A stretch of 64,000 bases of DNA, from assembly GCF_029625315.1 (NCBI RefSeq), contig NZ_CP121110.1, positions 682,001 to 746,000 of the forward strand, given 5' to 3'. The stretch is from Flavobacterium ginsengisoli. GTDB taxonomy: Bacteria > Bacteroidota > Bacteroidia > Flavobacteriales > Flavobacteriaceae. Positions 9,177-19,751 of the stretch are shown here, one piece after another. Below the pieces are notes generated by a model. It was not told where the DNA came from and did no database searches. It saw nothing but the letters and a program-made list of their open reading frames with translations. How positions within the stretch are numbered: the first letter of the stretch is position 1; the number at the start of each line of letters is the position of its first letter. Made by a program: the position numbers and the translations under genes.

Positions 9177-11354
9177 TTATTTTATGACTTTATAATGTTT
9201 TAAACCTTCCAAAATTCCTTCTGAAGCTGAATTTTTAGCGACATAAATGCTTTTTGTTGTTTCATAATCGGCAAGTTCTGCGCTTCGGTTTCCAACAATA
9301 ATTCCTTTTACTGAACCTCTAAACATATCGACATCATTTCCAGAATCTCCTGCCGCAATTACATTACTTAACGGAATAGACCATTTTCTGCACAAGAATT
9401 TAATCGCATTTCCTTTTGAAGCTCTTTTGGGAATAAAATCTAAAAACTGCCCATGACTCGGAATAATGTTGACTTTGTACCAGCCCGTTCCCAAAGCAGT
9501 AATCAGTTCATCATGATTGTAGTGTTCTTTATCATAATAATATGAGATTTTATAAGGGTTTTGAGCTTCTTCTTCCTGAATTTTTATCCATTTAATGTCT
9601 TTCAATCTATTGACAATATCTTCTCGTTTCCATCTTCCTGCAAGAAATTTTGCCCAACCTTTATCCAAAATATAATCCTTTCCATTGGTGTAATAAATTT
9701 CGGTTCCGACAGAACAGATAATAAAGTCGGGTAGCGGAAACTCTTCTTCATCAATTACTTTTTTAACAAGCGCTAAATTTCTTCCAGAAGCCATTGCAAA
9801 AGCCATTTTATCGGTGCGATTGGTTAAATGAGCTTTTAATTCTTTCAAACCTGGATTTGCTAGTTTTGGTTCAATTAAAGTTCCGTCAATATCAGAAACC
9901 AATAAGTGATCTATTTTTCGTTTTAATCGACTGATATTGATATTTGGATAATGCTGTTTTTTGATTCCGGTTGAAGAAACTGATAGATTTTCATTAATTA
10001 AATCTACATAATGATTAACATGGCTTATCCAACTGTAATATTTTTGAATATTAGTTGCACCATTATTTGAGTAATATTTCCATCGATTTTCATCGGTTAA
10101 AATATTTCGGAGTGCTTTTTTGATCTGGTTTTCTTCTTGCGGATTTACTAATTCTCCGTTCTGGCAAACAGGAATAATTTCTGAAGGCCCGCCGTTTTTT
10201 GTCACCACAACTGGAAGCCCCGAACTAGCCGATTCGATAACGGTCAATCCGAAGTTTTCATGCAAAGCTAAATTCACAAAAACACCTCTTTTTTCTGCGA
10301 GCATAACGATAGATAATCGAAACTTCATTTTCAACATCATGTTTCTTCGGAATTGCCATTTTTCCGTACAAATCGTATTTATCCATCAAAAGAAGCAAAT
10401 CGGTTAAAACGTTTTTTTCAGATTCTGGCATTTTAGCAATGTCTTTTCGAATTCGGCAAAAATGACCAAATTAGCCATACTTTGCAGTTCTTTGTCTTTT
10501 CCGTAAACTTCAATTAAGGTATTCAAGTTTTTATGACGGTCAGGTCTTGAAAGCGCCAGAATAATTGGCTTGTGCGGATTGGTAAGGAATTTAGAAATGC
10601 TTTCGGCAACCCAATATTTTCGTTGCGCTTCTTCCATATGTTTATCCGAATCGTTTTCTTGATAATAATAAGGAACAAATTTTCTGGTGTCAATTCCGGG
10701 AGAGATCGCGTGGTATTTTCCTAATTCAAAATTTTTATATGCTTTGTAGGTCTCAATTTCCTGTTCGGTAGAAGTGACAATAAATTCTGCGAGTTCTAAG
10801 GTTCTTTCTTCAGCAACAATTCGGGCTTTAAACTTGAACTTTTTCTCCAATTCTTCTTCATTTTCTCCACTTTCGATTAATTTCTTCTTTTTGTAGAATC
10901 CTAGAGAATGTCCAGTATGAGCGAAAGGTATATTCAAAACTGACGATAATTCGGCTGCGGCGTAACCTGCGTCAGCATAATGAGAGTGAATCCAATCTGG
11001 GAAAATATTGTGTTGTTTGATGTGTTGCATCGCACCGTTCACAAAAGTATCTAGACCTTCCCAAAGCTGTTCTTTTGCTTTATATTTTTTTCCCAGAAAC
11101 GGAATTCGCCTTATATCCAGTTTGTCATTTATAATTTCTACAGGTACTGAGTATTCTGGCGAAAGGGCGGGATCATCTATTAATCTTGTAAAAATATGAA
11201 CGTGTTCGACATCTTCATGTTGCGATAAAAACTCTGCTAATTCGTATATGTATTTGGTCTGACCTCCGTTGTCAGCATCTCGACCGATTTCGAGACCAGA
11301 ACCTTTCAAAAGTCCGTGGATATTGATAAGTGAAATTCGTAGTTTTTTCATCAT
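9177..11354 (-). CDS. Sucrose-phosphate synthase/phosphatase fusion (GT4 plus HAD), frameshifted
   Basis: One gene of about 725 codons is split by two indels. A lost G near 10446-10457 shifts the frame (expected FAGIRKDIAKMPESEKN), and an extra base at 10296-10302 (GCAGC read as GCGAGC) shifts it back (YAAEKRGVFVNLALHENFGL). Residues about 1-460 are a GT-B glycosyltransferase of the sucrose-synthesis branch: GRDADNGGQTKYI near the start, HSHYADAGY, HTGHSLG, LSRPDRHKN, and the nucleotide-sugar motif ENFGLTVIES. The last 250 residues are a HAD phosphatase: nucleophile DIDGTL and GDSGNDVDMF. Together they would make sucrose-6-phosphate and then sucrose. A fructokinase gene lies upstream behind a terminator. 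Confidence 0.85.
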
Positions 11355-11475
11355 TCTTCCTTATTTTATTGGATTTGCAATTTACTGCGCTCCTCTTGAT
11401 TAGGACGAAATAATTCCATTTTAAATTTACATATTTCCCATGTTTGGAAGAAAAAGTGAATGTTATAACTATAAA

Positions 11476-11504
11476 AAAAGCCTGATGTTTAGAATCAGGC
11501 TTTT
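11476..11504 (-). terminator. Rho-independent terminator after fructokinase
   Basis: An 11-bp stem (11476-11486 with 11494-11504, core AGCCTGAT/ATCAGGCT) has a 7-base loop and, on the minus strand, a following T run. It separates fructokinase from the sucrose-phosphate synthase gene. Confidence 0.85.
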
Positions 11505-11511
11505 CAAATTT

Positions 11512-12410
11512 TTAATTTTTGTTAATTAAATTTTCTATATCAAATATTGAAATTTTAGGATTTCCGCCAGCCGATCCAGCGACTAAAGCTCCTGTTGCGC
11601 AGGCAAAATTTAAAGCGGCTTGCGGTTCTTTTCCGTTTAGAAGCGAAGTGATCAAAGCCCCCAAGAAAGAATCTCCAGCGCCAACCGTGTCTTCAACTTT
11701 TATCGTGTAACCTTCATTTTCATAAAGATGTTTGTCCCATAAAAGCAAGGCTCCATCTTTTCCTCTTGTAACACAAATTGCTGTGGCATTGGTTAAAGAA
11801 CAGATGAAATTCATATTTTCTTCTAAAGTATTGTAAGGAGAATCTAAAGCGGCGCTGATTTCCATTAGCTCTTCATCATTAAATTTGATAAAATTAGCCG
11901 ATTGCATTAAGTGTCGCAGAATTTCGTAATCATAATGCGGTTTTCGAAGATTAACATCAAAAACTTTATAGGTGTGTGTGCTAAGCAATTCTTCTAAAGC
12001 TTCTCTAGAGACTTCATCTCTGCAAACCAAACTTCCGTAGATTAAAACATCTGAGTTTATGACTAATTCTCTTGCTTCTTCGTTTAAAACAATCTTGTCC
12101 CAAGCAGAAGGATAAATAATTTCATAAGTTGCAGATTTACTTTCGTCTAATGTTACATTTACCAATCCTGTAGGGAAATCGTCAGATTTTAGAATAGTTT
12201 TGGTTTCAAGGCCTAATTTGTTGACTTCATCTATAATTGCTTCTCCATCTTCATCATTTCCTACACAGCTAATCATATTAGAATCAACACCCAGTGCTTT
12301 CATGCGAAGTGCCACATTTAAAGGCGCTCCGCCAATTTTTTTTCATTACCAAAAATATCCCAAAGTACTTCTCCGAAAGCTACAGCTTTTAGTTTTTTGT
12401 TGTTGCTCAT
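11512..12410 (-). CDS. PfkB-family carbohydrate kinase, probably fructokinase, frameshifted
   Basis: The gene starts at ATG 12408-12410 (MSNNKKLKAVAFGEVLWDIFG). A run of 8 T at 12336-12343 (forward) should be 9; restoring it joins the first 27 codons to the rest through KIGGAPLNVALRMKALG. The kinase has the N-terminal GGAPLN substrate motif and the C-terminal ATP/anion-hole motif DTVGAGDSF with the catalytic Asp. About 299 residues is normal for PfkB sugar kinases. Because it lies beside sucrose synthesis and cleavage genes, fructose is the likely substrate; the sequence alone does not rule out another sugar. Confidence 0.82.
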
Positions 12411-12741
12411 TTTGTTTTTCTCTTATTTTAAAACATTAAATCAAGTGATTAGAGTTTCACACGATTTCATAAAAATAAAAAAGAATAACGGTTTCTGCAA
12501 CCCAAATCTAAAAATCATAACAATCTGTTCATTTTAAAAAGTCTAAATTTTTAATTTATATTTGTTGAATAGGTAGTCTTTTTTTTATGAAAATAGAACT
12601 TATAAGAAGGTAAAAAGGGTTAAAACGTTATTTTCTTATAATTTTATAAAAGTTACTTCTAAATGAATTAAAAGCAGATCAAAATTGTACTATAACGGTT
12701 TGCTAATAAAATTTTACTTTCAAAAACTATTTAAAATTTAA
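12411..12741. other. Intergenic region with a promoter, no gene seen
   Basis: This 331-base AT-rich gap separates divergent genes. It holds a TATATTTG element at 12557-12564 for the rightward gene and otherwise no coding frame, RNA gene or repeat that I can support. Confidence 0.5.
12557..12564 (+). promoter_or_regulatory. -7 promoter element
   Basis: TATATTTG matches TAnnTTTG fully but lies 178 bases before the next start codon, implying a long leader if used. No -33 TTG was identified. Confidence 0.35.
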
Positions 12742-13314
12742 ATGAAATTATTTTACAAAGTTGAAGACAAGGAGCTTCTAAAAGTTAGAAATGAAATTTT
12801 TAAAGAAGTCGGAATTCCTTTTTTATTAAAAAATGGTTTTGAGCTTTCTCCATTTAAAACTTCATGGCACGGGCAATATGATCGAAACAGCCGCGGCTAT
12901 ACTTATGATTTTAGCAGATTATCTTCAGAAAATTATTTAGAACAACTTTCTGTCAGTATAATTAATGGCGAAAAGTGGATTCAAATTCATTTGAATATTT
13001 ATGAGCTTAGTCCTGCTTTAAATTCATTATCACTTTTAAAGAATTTTGATGGTTTAGAATTTGGAACTCCAGACAAGATTTCAACTAAAATGAGATTAAG
13101 AAGTGACGAATACAAAGCTCCTCCATTATTCTATATGCTTTTTTTACCAGAACATAAACTTGGGAAATTTTATTCTAAAAGTGATTATAAAAGCGAAGTC
13201 GCTAAACTTTCGAAATTGATTCAATCTGATATGCAAAACATAAATGTCTTTGTAGAAAAATGGCATAAAATGTTTGTTCCAAAGAAAACGGATTGGGAAG
13301 GTAATCTTCTATAA
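12742..13314 (+). CDS. Hypothetical cytoplasmic protein
   Basis: The 190-residue protein lacks a signal peptide and membrane segments. It opens FYKVEDKELLKVRNEIFKE and contains GQYDRNSRGYTYDFSRLS and WIQIHLNIYEL, giving a mixed alpha/beta appearance. It loosely recalls small DUF families of bacterial nuisance-type hypothetical proteins, but I cannot assign one. The gene is alone, between the sucrose module and the iron-uptake receptor, with ordinary base composition. Its length and consistent frame make it a real gene. Confidence 0.65.
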   Translation: MKLFYKVEDKELLKVRNEIFKEVGIPFLLKNGFELSPFKTSWHGQYDRNSRGYTYDFSRLSSENYLEQLSVSIINGEKWIQIHLNIYELSPALNSLSLLKNFDGLEFGTPDKISTKMRLRSDEYKAPPLFYMLFLPEHKLGKFYSKSDYKSEVAKLSKLIQSDMQNINVFVEKWHKMFVPKKTDWEGNLL

Positions 13315-13411
13315 TCATAGCTCTTTTTAAGACGCGAGAAATCTAATTGTTTGTTTTTAATTATTTTTTAAGAAAGTTTTAATCTTTTCCTAAGAAGTCA
13401 GTTCTCATTTA

Positions 13412-13419
13412 TATATTTG
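13412..13419 (+). promoter_or_regulatory. -7 promoter element of the siderophore receptor
   Basis: TATATTTG lies 37 bases before the receptor start. The following GTCTAAATAA resembles half of the TCTAAAT-type Fur-like sites seen before flavobacterial iron receptors; that part is a weak inference. Confidence 0.4.
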
Positions 13420-13455
13420 TAACCAGTCTAAATAAGGATAAATTATAAATTTTAT

Positions 13456-15838
13456 ATGAAAACAATTTTTAAAACACTTAAAAACAATGTTTTATCTCAA
13501 GTGTTTACAGCCTTTTTGATTCTTTTTTCATGCTCAGAAACGGCTTTTTCTCAATCGACTGTTGGTTCAATTTCTGGTAAGGCTCTTCTTAAAGACGGAA
13601 ATTATTTACAAGGTGCAACGGTTAAAATTTCAGAATTAAATAAAACGACAACAACGGATTCTGATGGTACGTATCAATTAAAAAATATCCCTTTCGGAAC
13701 TTATTTCGTAGAAATAAAATTGAATGGATACGAATCTTCTCCAGCTTCGGTTATTGTTGATCAGAATAACACAGAAGTTACTCTAGATTTTGAGATGGCT
13801 TATACTTCGCAAAAATTAGAAGAGGTAATTGTAAGTTCTGGGGGAAACCGATTTGCAAGAAAAGAAAGTGAAGAAGTTTCTAAAATGAAACTGAAAAACA
13901 TGGAAAATCCTCAGGTTTATACAATTGTAAGCAAGGAGCTGATGAAAGAGCAGGTAATTACAGACTATAATAGTGCTTTTAAAAACGTTCCAGGAGCTGG
14001 TATTTCTGAAGTGAGAAATCAAGGAAGAACGACTAACATCTCTAGAGGTTTTGCAACGCCTCAGTTAGTTAGAAATGGGGTTGGAAGTTTTACCTATAAT
14101 ACAATTGATCCATCCAATTTAGAGCGTATTGAAGTCATAAAAGGACCATCTGCAACTTTGTTTGGAAGTACGATTTCTTCTTTTGGTGGATTGTTCAATA
14201 GAGTTACCAAAAAGCCTTTTAATTTCTTTAAAGGAGAAGTGTCATATTCGGCTGGAGATTGGGATTTGAATCGTTTAACGGCCGATATTAACACGCCTCT
14301 TAACGAAGATAAAACGGCTCTTTTTAGACTTAATACGGCCTTGCATAGCGAAAGAAGCTTTCAAGATGCAGGATTTAACAAAAGTTTTTTCATCGCGCCA
14401 AGTTTCTCTTATGAAGTTAGTGATAGATTGACTTTATTAATCGATGCCGAATTTAGTGTTTCTAAAGGAACATCTCCAACAAGATTAACGCCTTATACAA
14501 AAGCGGATGCAACTGCCCACAGCATCGAAGAATTAGGAATTCCGTACAATCTTTCTTTTGCTAATAATACTGTAAATTATACGGGGCAAGCAATATAATA
14601 TTTTTGCTCAATTGAAATATAAAATTTCAGACGAATGGACTTCACAAACTATTGTTTCGCGAACAAGATCTTCATCTGAAGGATATGTTGTGGCTTTGAC
14701 TATGTTAAGCAATGAAACATTGAGACAGCAAGTTACCAATCAAGATTATCCTTATTACGGTACAGATATTCAGCAAAACTTTAACGGAGATTTTAAAATC
14801 GGAAAATTGCGTAATAGAGTTGTGGCAGGTTTAGATTTTTACAGTCTTCGTGCAACACGTAATGATGCAACGGTAAACATGCCAGCACTTAATTTTAGAA
14901 AACCAGGAGATGCATATAACAATTTTACAATCAATAAAATAGAACCTTTATTTGCTAATGCGACGTACACTAATATGGTTTCAAATGATGAAAGAACTTA
15001 TAGTGCTTATGTTTCTGATGTTTTGAATGTTACTGATAGATTGTTGGTAATGGGAGGTGTTAGAGCTGATCGTTATATCAATAAAGGAGTATATTACCCT
15101 AGCCGTGATTCTATTGCTGGAAATTACAATCAGACGGCATTTTCTCCTAGATTGGGAGCTGTTTACCAAGTGGTTAAAGATAAGGTTTCTATTTTCGGAA
15201 ACTACATGAACGGATTTAATAATGTGGGAGGATCTGATTTTAATGGAAATACTTTTAAACCAAATCAGGCAAATCAATTAGAAGGTGGAGTTAAATTTGA
15301 CTTTAATAAAATTAGCGCAACTTTCAGTTATTACGACATCAAAGTTACAAACGTAACTCGTGACGATCCAGATCACGTAAACTTTCAGATTCAAGACGGA
15401 ACGCAATTGAGTAAAGGTTTTGAAGCAGAATTGATCGCTAATCCTATTAAAGGTTTAAATATTGTTGCCGGTTATACTTATAATGATAGTGAATATACAA
15501 AAGCGAACCCGAGTATTAATGGTTTGCGACCTACAACTGCTGGTTCGCCTACAACTGCGAACCTTTGGGCAAGTTATAGATTGACCGAAGGAGCGGCTTC
15601 TGGTCTTGGATTTGGATTTGGTGGAATTTATGGAAGCGAGTATTATCAAACGAATACAACGACTTTCAAATTCAGTATTCCGTCTTATACCGTTTTGGAT
15701 GCTTCTGTATTTTACGACAGACCAAAATTTAGATTAGGATTAAAAGTAGACAATCTTACGAATGAAAAATATTGGTCTTATCGTTTAGCGGCTCAAAACC
15801 CAACAAGAGTTACGGGAAATATTACGTTTAAATTCTAA
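13456..15838 (+). CDS. TonB-dependent siderophore receptor, frameshifted
   Basis: Two frames join at 14586-14591, where GCAAGC in place of GCAGC adds one base; corrected, the junction reads YTGQQYNIFAQLKYK. The product is about 793 residues: signal peptide (cut near FSQ), carboxypeptidase-regulatory-like beta domain at about 38-115, TonB plug from about 130 (VYTIVSKELMKEQVITDYNSA, ERIEVIKGPSATLFG), and a 22-strand barrel ending in the aromatic ITFKF. The plug follows the TonB-siderophor pattern of ferric-siderophore receptors. The PepSY gene directly downstream fits iron release from the siderophore, so the two probably form one iron-uptake unit. Confidence 0.86.
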
Positions 15839-15893
15839 GAATACAATTCGTCATTTAAAATGATATTTCTACATTTGGATTTTATTGCAAATT

Positions 15894-16996
15894 ATGACCA
15901 AAGGTTTTAAAAATACTATCAGACAAATACATTTGTGGCTCGGTTTAGCATCGGGCCTCATTGTTTTTATAGTCAGCATCACTGGATTTCTTTATGTTTT
16001 TGAAGAAGAAATTCGTGATTTTGCCAACAAAGAATATCTGCACGTTCCCGTTCAGGAAAAGCCATTTATAGGTTTAAAAACTATAATTGAAAACTATGAA
16101 AAACTGGAACCAAAGCAGAAAATCACAGCTTTAAAAATAAATAAGGAAGAACCAAATGCTGCTGTTGAAGTTTCGACAAAAAAGAAAAAGACTTATTATT
16201 TCAATCCATACGATGGAACTTTAATCAATCAGCAAGGAGCAGATTGGTTGAATACTGTACTAGAAATACATCGTACTTTGTTGTTAGGAGAAGTTGGTGA
16301 ATTTATTCAAGGTTGGGCAGTGGTAATTTTTATCATTATGCTCATATCGGGATTAATTTTATGGTTTCCAAACCAAAGACGCTTGCTTAAGCAATCTTTA
16401 AAAATAAAGTGGAGCGGTTCATTCAAAAGAGTCAATTTTGATTTGCACCAAGTTTTAGGATTTTATGCTTCGATATTTCTGCTTTTAATTGCCTTTTCTG
16501 GAACGTATTTCAAATATGATACGGTTAAAAAAGGAGTTAGTTTAGTAACGGGAACCAAACTTAGAAAAGGAGATGAAGTGGTTTCTAACGCTAAAATTGA
16601 TTCGACTACAATTCCGGTTCGTTATAATAACATTTACGAAAGTGCAAATGCGAAATATCCAGGCGCAACTTCGGTTTCGTTTTCAATTAGAAAAACAGGA
16701 GAATTGCGATTAAGAATGACGTATCCAAATGATTGGGCAAGAAATCAAAATACGCTTTTCTTTGATGGAAAAACAGGGCAGATGCTCAGAACGAAATTAT
16801 ACAAAGACAACAACAGTCTGCTGATATTTATGAAGCTAGTAATCACGATCTGCATACAGGAGTTTTCTTTGGTCTTACAGGAAAAATAATCTGGAGTTTG
16901 GTTAGTTTGATTGGAGCATCATTACCTATAACTGGATTTATAATTTGGTGGAGGAAAGGGAAGAAGAAGTCTAAGAAGAAAAAGGTTCAAGCATAA
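15894..16996 (+). CDS. PepSY-TM (PiuB-like) inner-membrane protein, frameshifted
   Basis: I take the ATG at 15894 rather than the TTG at 15885. An indel near 16814-16822 cuts the frame early at 16889; in the corrected frame it continues through DIYEASNHDLHTG and a last membrane helix (SLVSLIGASLPITGFIIWW) to a Lys-rich tail and TAA at 16996. About 367 residues with four transmembrane helices and PepSY domains match PiuB/FpvG-type proteins that work with siderophore receptors, proposed to reduce ferric iron in the periplasm. It lies 55 bases after the receptor stop and has its own terminator, so the pair is likely an operon. Confidence 0.82.
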
Positions 16997-17015
16997 AAAA
17001 AAATCATATAAAAAT

Positions 17016-17052
17016 AAAAAAGCGCAAAATCTGATAGATTTTGCGCTTTTTT
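17016..17052 (+). terminator. Rho-independent terminator
   Basis: A stem of about 16 bp (left arm AAAAGCGCAAAATCT at 17018-17032, complementary right arm 17036-17050) with a 3-base loop leads into a T-rich stretch, directly after the PepSY gene. Confidence 0.9.
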
Positions 17053-17071
17053 ATTTTTAGGTAAATGTGGT

Positions 17072-17238
17072 TGTTCCGTAGGAACATTTGGTCGGTAGAA
17101 CTATGTTGTTGTCATTGTTTTACGTTCCGTAGGAACGTTTGGTTTTATCATTTTTATGGAGGTGTACATCAAACGTTCCTGATGGAACGTGAATCCGTTG
17201 TCGTTTTTTTTCTACCAATTAAACATTCCTACGGAATG
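17072..17238. repeat. REP-like cluster of four GTTCC/GGAAC hairpins
   Basis: Four short palindromes occur: 17072-17086 (TGTTCCGTAGGAACA), 17122-17138 (ACGTTCCGTAGGAACGT), 17173-17190 (ACGTTCCTGATGGAACGT) and 17224-17238 (CATTCCTACGGAATG). The spacers of pairs 1-2 and 3-4 share GGTAGAA and GTTGTC in inverted order, so the whole block is a larger inverted repeat. Such blocks resemble REP/BIME elements mobilised by RAYT transposases. It lies in a 451-base gap with no gene. Confidence 0.75.
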
Positions 17239-17447
17239 ATAATCCAATTTTAAATCATTTTTTGTTTGGTTATATTTTGAAATATTGAATCCGACTTTTG
17301 TTCGATTTTTATATTAAACTAATTGGCAGATTTAATTTTACTACAAATTTTTCCTAACTCATTACAAAATCTGAATTTTCACTTTTTATTTTAAGAAAAT
17401 TTGGATTTTGCTATATTAAATTTGGTCGAAATGTAAAAATTAAGACC
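17239..17447. other. AT-rich leader region upstream of the barrel protein
   Basis: This stretch is very AT-rich and non-coding. I see no convincing full promoter match or RNA gene. Confidence 0.4.
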
Positions 17448-18179
17448 ATGCAGATTAGTTCAATTTCAGGCTCATTCTGGGAAAATAAAAAGAAAAGTTC
17501 ACTTTGGGATCGATTATTCAGAAGAAATAAAACCATAACTAAAGCCCTTACTACACCAGAGATTATTGGCAAAAACTGCCAAGGTTTACTACTGAAAAAC
17601 GAAATCATAAAATCATTTCTTTTTTCTACAGATATGGCACTTATCGAAAATAATGATGCCGATGCCATTCTAGCAGTTTATCCGTTTCCGCCGTCTCCAA
17701 AAATAATCAAAACCTTGATAGATTTTGCAGGAAAACCTGTTGTTTGCGGTGTTGGAGGCGGAACAACAAAAGGCAAAAAATCTGTAGAAATGGCCATCTA
17801 TGCTGAACAAGCGGGTGCATCGGGAATTATTGTAAATATTCCGTTTGAGAATAAAGATGTCAAAAAAATAAGAGAGAAAGTTTCTATTCCAATTATCGCT
17901 ACTGTAACTTCATCTGATCATGATTTTCTGAAAGGAAAGATAGAAGCTGGGGTAAATGTTTTTCATGTCTCTGGAGGAGCAAACACAACTAAAATTGTGA
18001 AAGAGATTAGAGCTAAATTTCCCGATTTTCCAGTAATGGCTACAGGCGGAAAAAGTCTCAACAGTATTGAAGAATCTATAGATTCGGGGTCTAAAGCAAT
18101 CGTACTTTCGCCACCGTCAAATAAGGATTTATTCAAAACAGTGATGGTTAAATATCGAAATACGTTTGGCAATTTTTGA
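17448..18179 (+). CDS. Alpha/beta-barrel protein of unknown activity
   Basis: The 243-residue protein has the alternating pattern of a TIM barrel: DADAILAVYPFPPSP, KPVVCGVGGGTTKG, AGASGIIVNIPFEN, VSIPIIATVTSS, AGVNVFHVSGGANT, FPVMATGGKSLNSIEESIDSGSKAIVLSPPS. The last strands, with GG and a small-residue loop, resemble phosphate-binding sites of ThiE, TrpF or related barrels, though a clear catalytic residue set is not evident. There is no signal peptide. It stands alone between two terminators. I would call it a hydrolase or synthase-like barrel only tentatively. Confidence 0.62.
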   Translation: MQISSISGSFWENKKKSSLWDRLFRRNKTITKALTTPEIIGKNCQGLLLKNEIIKSFLFSTDMALIENNDADAILAVYPFPPSPKIIKTLIDFAGKPVVCGVGGGTTKGKKSVEMAIYAEQAGASGIIVNIPFENKDVKKIREKVSIPIIATVTSSDHDFLKGKIEAGVNVFHVSGGANTTKIVKEIRAKFPDFPVMATGGKSLNSIEESIDSGSKAIVLSPPSNKDLFKTVMVKYRNTFGNF

Positions 18180-18197
18180 TTTAACGATTTAGTAAAT

Positions 18198-18239
18198 AAA
18201 ATAAGAAAGACAATCATGCTAGATTGTCTTTCTTATTTT
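18198..18239. terminator. Bidirectional terminator
   Basis: A perfect 17-bp inverted repeat (18198-18214 with 18223-18239; core AAGAAAGACAAT) with an 8-base loop lies between the convergent barrel-protein and SDR genes; A/T tracts on both sides serve both strands. Confidence 0.9.
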
Positions 18240-18254
18240 AAAATTGAAAATCAA

Positions 18255-19064
18255 TTAACCATGCGCTTCAACTGAAACATCATTCCATTTTTCCCAGCTT
18301 TCCAATCTTTGATCGTAGCTTTGTTTTACAAACGGAAATGCCACTTTTCCAAGTAATAAACGTAAAGGTGGATTTTCGTTTTCTACTAATTTTACCACTA
18401 TTGGAGCAGTCGCTTCAACTTTGCCAAAAATGTTTTCTCTTTCAGCCAAAGCTTTTTTGATTTCGTCATAATATGGTAAACTCTCGCTGGTAATTCCAGT
18501 ATGCCAGATGTTAGACTCATATCCGTTTGGTTCCAATAAAGTAACATTGATTCCGAATTGTTTTACCTCAGATGCCAATGTTTCGCTTAAACCTTCAATA
18601 GCAAATTTAGAAGCGCTATAAAGTCCCATTCCAGTTGGTAAAGTGGCCAATCCTAAAATAGAAGAAACTTGAATAATATGACCGCTTTTTTGCTCTCTCA
18701 TAATTGGAATAACAGCTTGTGTTAACCATAATGTCCCAAAGAAATTGGTTTCAAATTGCTCTCTCGCTTCTTGTTCGTTTGCTTCTTCAACCGCGCCTGT
18801 AAGCGCATAACCTGCATTGTTGATTAAAACATCAATAGTTCCAAAATGCTGTTTTGTTTTCTGAACTACTTCTAGAGATTCTAAACGATTGTTTACGTCT
18901 AATTTTAAAGGTAAAATTGCGTTTCCGTATTTTTCTTTTAAATCGTTTAACGTTTCTAGATTTCTAGCTGTTGTCGCTACATTGTATCCTTTAGCTAAAA
19001 AAGCTTCTGTCCAAGCTCTTCCAAATCCTTTTGAAGCTCCTGTAATTAAAATTGTTTTTGACAT
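18255..19064 (-). CDS. Short-chain dehydrogenase/reductase
   Basis: The 269-residue protein is a classical SDR: nucleotide-binding TGASKGFG at about 8-15, structural NNAG near 86, catalytic Ser in QVSSILG and the YSASK active-site motif. Together these give an NAD(P)H-dependent oxidoreductase of the cytoplasm; the substrate cannot be inferred. The gene is transcribed after a TetR-family regulator on the same strand, and a TetR-type palindrome lies 37 bases before its start codon, so it is the likely target of that repressor. Confidence 0.9.
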   Translation of the reverse strand: MSKTILITGASKGFGRAWTEAFLAKGYNVATTARNLETLNDLKEKYGNAILPLKLDVNNRLESLEVVQKTKQHFGTIDVLINNAGYALTGAVEEANEQEAREQFETNFFGTLWLTQAVIPIMREQKSGHIIQVSSILGLATLPTGMGLYSASKFAIEGLSETLASEVKQFGINVTLLEPNGYESNIWHTGITSESLPYYDEIKKALAERENIFGKVEATAPIVVKLVENENPPLRLLLGKVAFPFVKQSYDQRLESWEKWNDVSVEAHG

Positions 19065-19100
19065 GGTATTTGTTTTTTATAATTAATTAAAAATTCATTT

Positions 19101-19116
19101 ATGACCAATCGGTCAT
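19101..19116 (-). promoter_or_regulatory. TetR-type operator in the SDR promoter
   Basis: ATGACCAATCGGTCAT (TGACC-N4-GGTCA core) lies 37 bases upstream of the SDR start. It is the exact reverse complement of the site at 19751-19766 upstream of the TetR gene, so the same protein can bind both. Confidence 0.8.
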
Positions 19117-19133
19117 TTTTATGGTAAAAAAAA

Positions 19134-19722
19134 TTATATCAATTTTTCAGATATAATTTTTTTAAGTGTTTTTTCTATTGTTTTCATGTTATCGTTGTTG
19201 CCAGACACTCGAGACATTAAATGTCCTCCTTCAAGCATGGCAAAAAGTGTAATGGCAAATTCTGATGCATTCCAATCAGAATCAAATTCTTTATCGGTGA
19301 TTCCTTTTTCTATAATCGAAGTTAAAAGCACTTGTCCGCGTTTTATAGCGACGTTTACTTTTTCTTTCACAATTGGGTTTGTGTCGTCTGCTTCGGTTCC
19401 AAAATTTAACAAAGGACATCCGCCAATTACGGGTGGATTGATTGGGTTGCTAAAAAAATAGATATAAGCAAAAAGTCGCTCTTTGGCGCTTTTGCCTTCT
19501 CTAAGTGCATTTTCAAGTTTAGAACTTAATATTTTCATATTATGATCTACAGCTGCGCAGGCCAAAACATCTTTGTTTTCAAAATGTACATACATACTTC
19601 CTTTAGACAATTTCGTGGCCTCCATAATATCGCTCATAGAAGTTGCTTGCAATTCCTTTTGTATTAAAAATAGGAGCGGCTTTTTCTATAATAAATTGTC
19701 TGGTTTCTTCACCTTTTGTCAT
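19134..19722 (-). CDS. TetR/AcrR-family repressor, frameshifted
   Basis: The gene starts at ATG 19720-19722 (MTKGEETRQFIIEKAAPIFN). An extra base at 19645-19650 (forward GCTTGC for GCTGC) shifts the frame; corrected it reads NTKGIAATSMSDIMEATKLSKGSMYVHF, a normal TetR helix-turn-helix. The remaining 140 residues form the helical ligand-binding domain. The operator pair flanking this gene indicates self-repression and repression of the downstream SDR gene. The inducer is unknown. The 19652 start found by a naive gene call removes helix 1 and is an artefact of the indel. Confidence 0.88.
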
Positions 19723-19743
19723 GATGGATTGTATTTAACGATG

Positions 19744-19751
19744 CAAATATA
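19744..19751 (-). promoter_or_regulatory. -7 promoter element of the TetR gene
   Basis: On the minus strand it reads TATATTTG, 22 bases before the TetR start. The TetR operator at 19751-19766 begins at its upstream edge, so the repressor would block polymerase binding. Confidence 0.65.

Noticed and set aside
17065-17253. Plus-strand frame of 62 codons over the hairpin block
   Set aside because: The translation is Cys/Phe-rich noise produced by the palindromic repeats; no ribosome binding site or homologous motif is seen.
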